Shown piece after piece: positions 41,215 to 41,734 of a stretch of 41,734 bases of DNA (positions are counted from its first letter, which is position 1; the number at the start of each line of letters is the position of its first letter). A program made the translations under genes and the position numbers. A model generated the notes under the pieces. The model was not told the origin of the DNA and made no database searches. It worked only from the letters and a program-made list of their open reading frames with translations. This stretch comes from JBGCDD01 sp045105075 (GTDB taxonomy: Bacteria; Pseudomonadota; Alphaproteobacteria; Rhodobacterales; Rhodobacteraceae), in the NCBI GenBank assembly GCA_045105075.1, contig JBGCDD010000060.1, forward strand, positions 1 through 41,734, written 5' to 3'.

Positions 41215-41706
41215 GTGGGCCAAAGTCTTGAGTTCTTTTGCAAAGGCCTGCGGATCTTGCTGGGCGTGCTGGTGGCGGCGCTTGCGGTTCCGGTCGGCAT
41301 GCAGGTGATTGCGCGTTATACCGGGGTGATCCCGGTGTATCTTTGGACCGAAGAGCTGGCGACATTTCTGTTTGTGTGGCTGGTAATGATCGGCTCGATG
41401 GTGGCGGTGTGGGACCAGACACATTTTGACGTGCGGGTGATGCCCGACGCCAAGCGCCCGTTGCTGAAATTCATTCAAGACGGCTTTGTGCTGGTGATGA
41501 TTGCCGCCTTTGGCCTGATGTTCGCCTGGTACGGCATCGAATATGTGAAATTTGGCCTGTTGCAGAAATCAACGATGATGCGCGCGAATATGGCGATCAC
41601 CTTTGTGTCCGTGCCGATTGCCGGCGCTGCTTGGGCGATTTTCGCACTTTACCGCCTGTCCGAGGCGTTCTCGGTGTTTCGCACCTCCCAAAGGAGCCCG
41701 TCATGA
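41215..41706 (+). CDS. dctQ: TRAP transporter small permease DctQ
   Basis: A 163-residue membrane protein from the GTG at 41215, with GGGGAGGA as ribosome site. Four hydrophobic segments are visible (about 13-33, 43-64, 85-111, 123-145), the topology of DctQ. The block VPVYLWTEELATFLFVWLVMIGSMVAVWDQTHFDVRVM is typical of the family. It partners the large permease in solute uptake driven by the sodium gradient. Its stop overlaps the next start (ATGA). Confidence 0.9.
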   Translation: MGQSLEFFCKGLRILLGVLVAALAVPVGMQVIARYTGVIPVYLWTEELATFLFVWLVMIGSMVAVWDQTHFDVRVMPDAKRPLLKFIQDGFVLVMIAAFGLMFAWYGIEYVKFGLLQKSTMMRANMAITFVSVPIAGAAWAIFALYRLSEAFSVFRTSQRSPS

Positions 41707-41734
41707 TCGTTTCCACCGGCCTGGCCTGTGCCAT
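41703..41734 (+). CDS. dctM: TRAP transporter large permease DctM (start only)
   Basis: Only the first ten codons are in the window (MIVSTGLACA), starting at the ATG that overlaps the dctQ stop codon. The call rests on operon position after dctP and dctQ, where the large permease gene is expected; the visible residues are too few to confirm it. Confidence 0.6.
   Translation, partial: MIVSTGLACA

Overview
The window looks like part of an extrachromosomal replicon (plasmid or chromid) of a marine Rhodobacteraceae (Roseobacter-type alphaproteobacterium). This is inferred from GC-rich codon use, a parAB plus Rep_3-like initiator module with an iteron origin, GTA-type head-spike genes, CtrA-type boxes (TTAA-N7-TTAA), a TRAP transporter and ring-hydroxylating flavoproteins. 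No rRNA, tRNA or CRISPR array was seen.

Layout. (1) 1-13504 is catabolic. It holds a MoxR/VWA pair (cut by the left edge), three lactonase-type enzymes of unrelated folds in a row (amidohydrolase, metallo-beta-lactamase fold, SMP-30), the last fused in frame to an isochorismatase-like domain, then a cytoplasmic BisC-like molybdoenzyme and an SDR dehydrogenase. pobA and a mobA-like gene would both feed protocatechuate. Between them lies a ccdA/thioredoxin pair divergent from an ArsR regulator with the cysteine pair of persulfide sensors. (2) 13592-15717 carries homologues of the GTA head-spike genes ghsA/ghsB, with no other phage or GTA gene nearby. (3) 15756-18920 has a glycosyltransferase, an acyltransferase and a sulfotransferase. 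(4) 18930-23109 is the replication/partition core: parB and parA leftward, a richly structured origin at about 21438-21897, and a rightward initiator gene. (5) 23243-38043 is an exopolysaccharide locus: manC, four further transferase genes (three glycosyltransferases and an ExoY-like priming transferase), a second sulfotransferase, a secreted glycosidase, a Wzx-like flippase, a Wzy-like polymerase, a BY-kinase/co-polymerase and an ExoF-like export protein. (6) 38046-41734 has a membrane-bound alpha/beta hydrolase and the start of a dctPQM operon cut by the right edge.

Interpretation. The polysaccharide genes form a nearly complete Wzx/Wzy-type pathway, with two sulfotransferases and an acyltransferase suggesting a sulfated, acylated product. 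Perfect CtrA-type boxes lie in two polysaccharide promoter regions. The head-spike genes, whose relatives bind capsule, sit beside the polysaccharide genes on the same replicon. The origin shows an AT-rich array of 9-mers, five 22-bp-spaced iterons, a long dyad and an inverted-repeat operator built from iteron-like halves. All functions are read from sequence motifs and remembered family knowledge; no database search was run.
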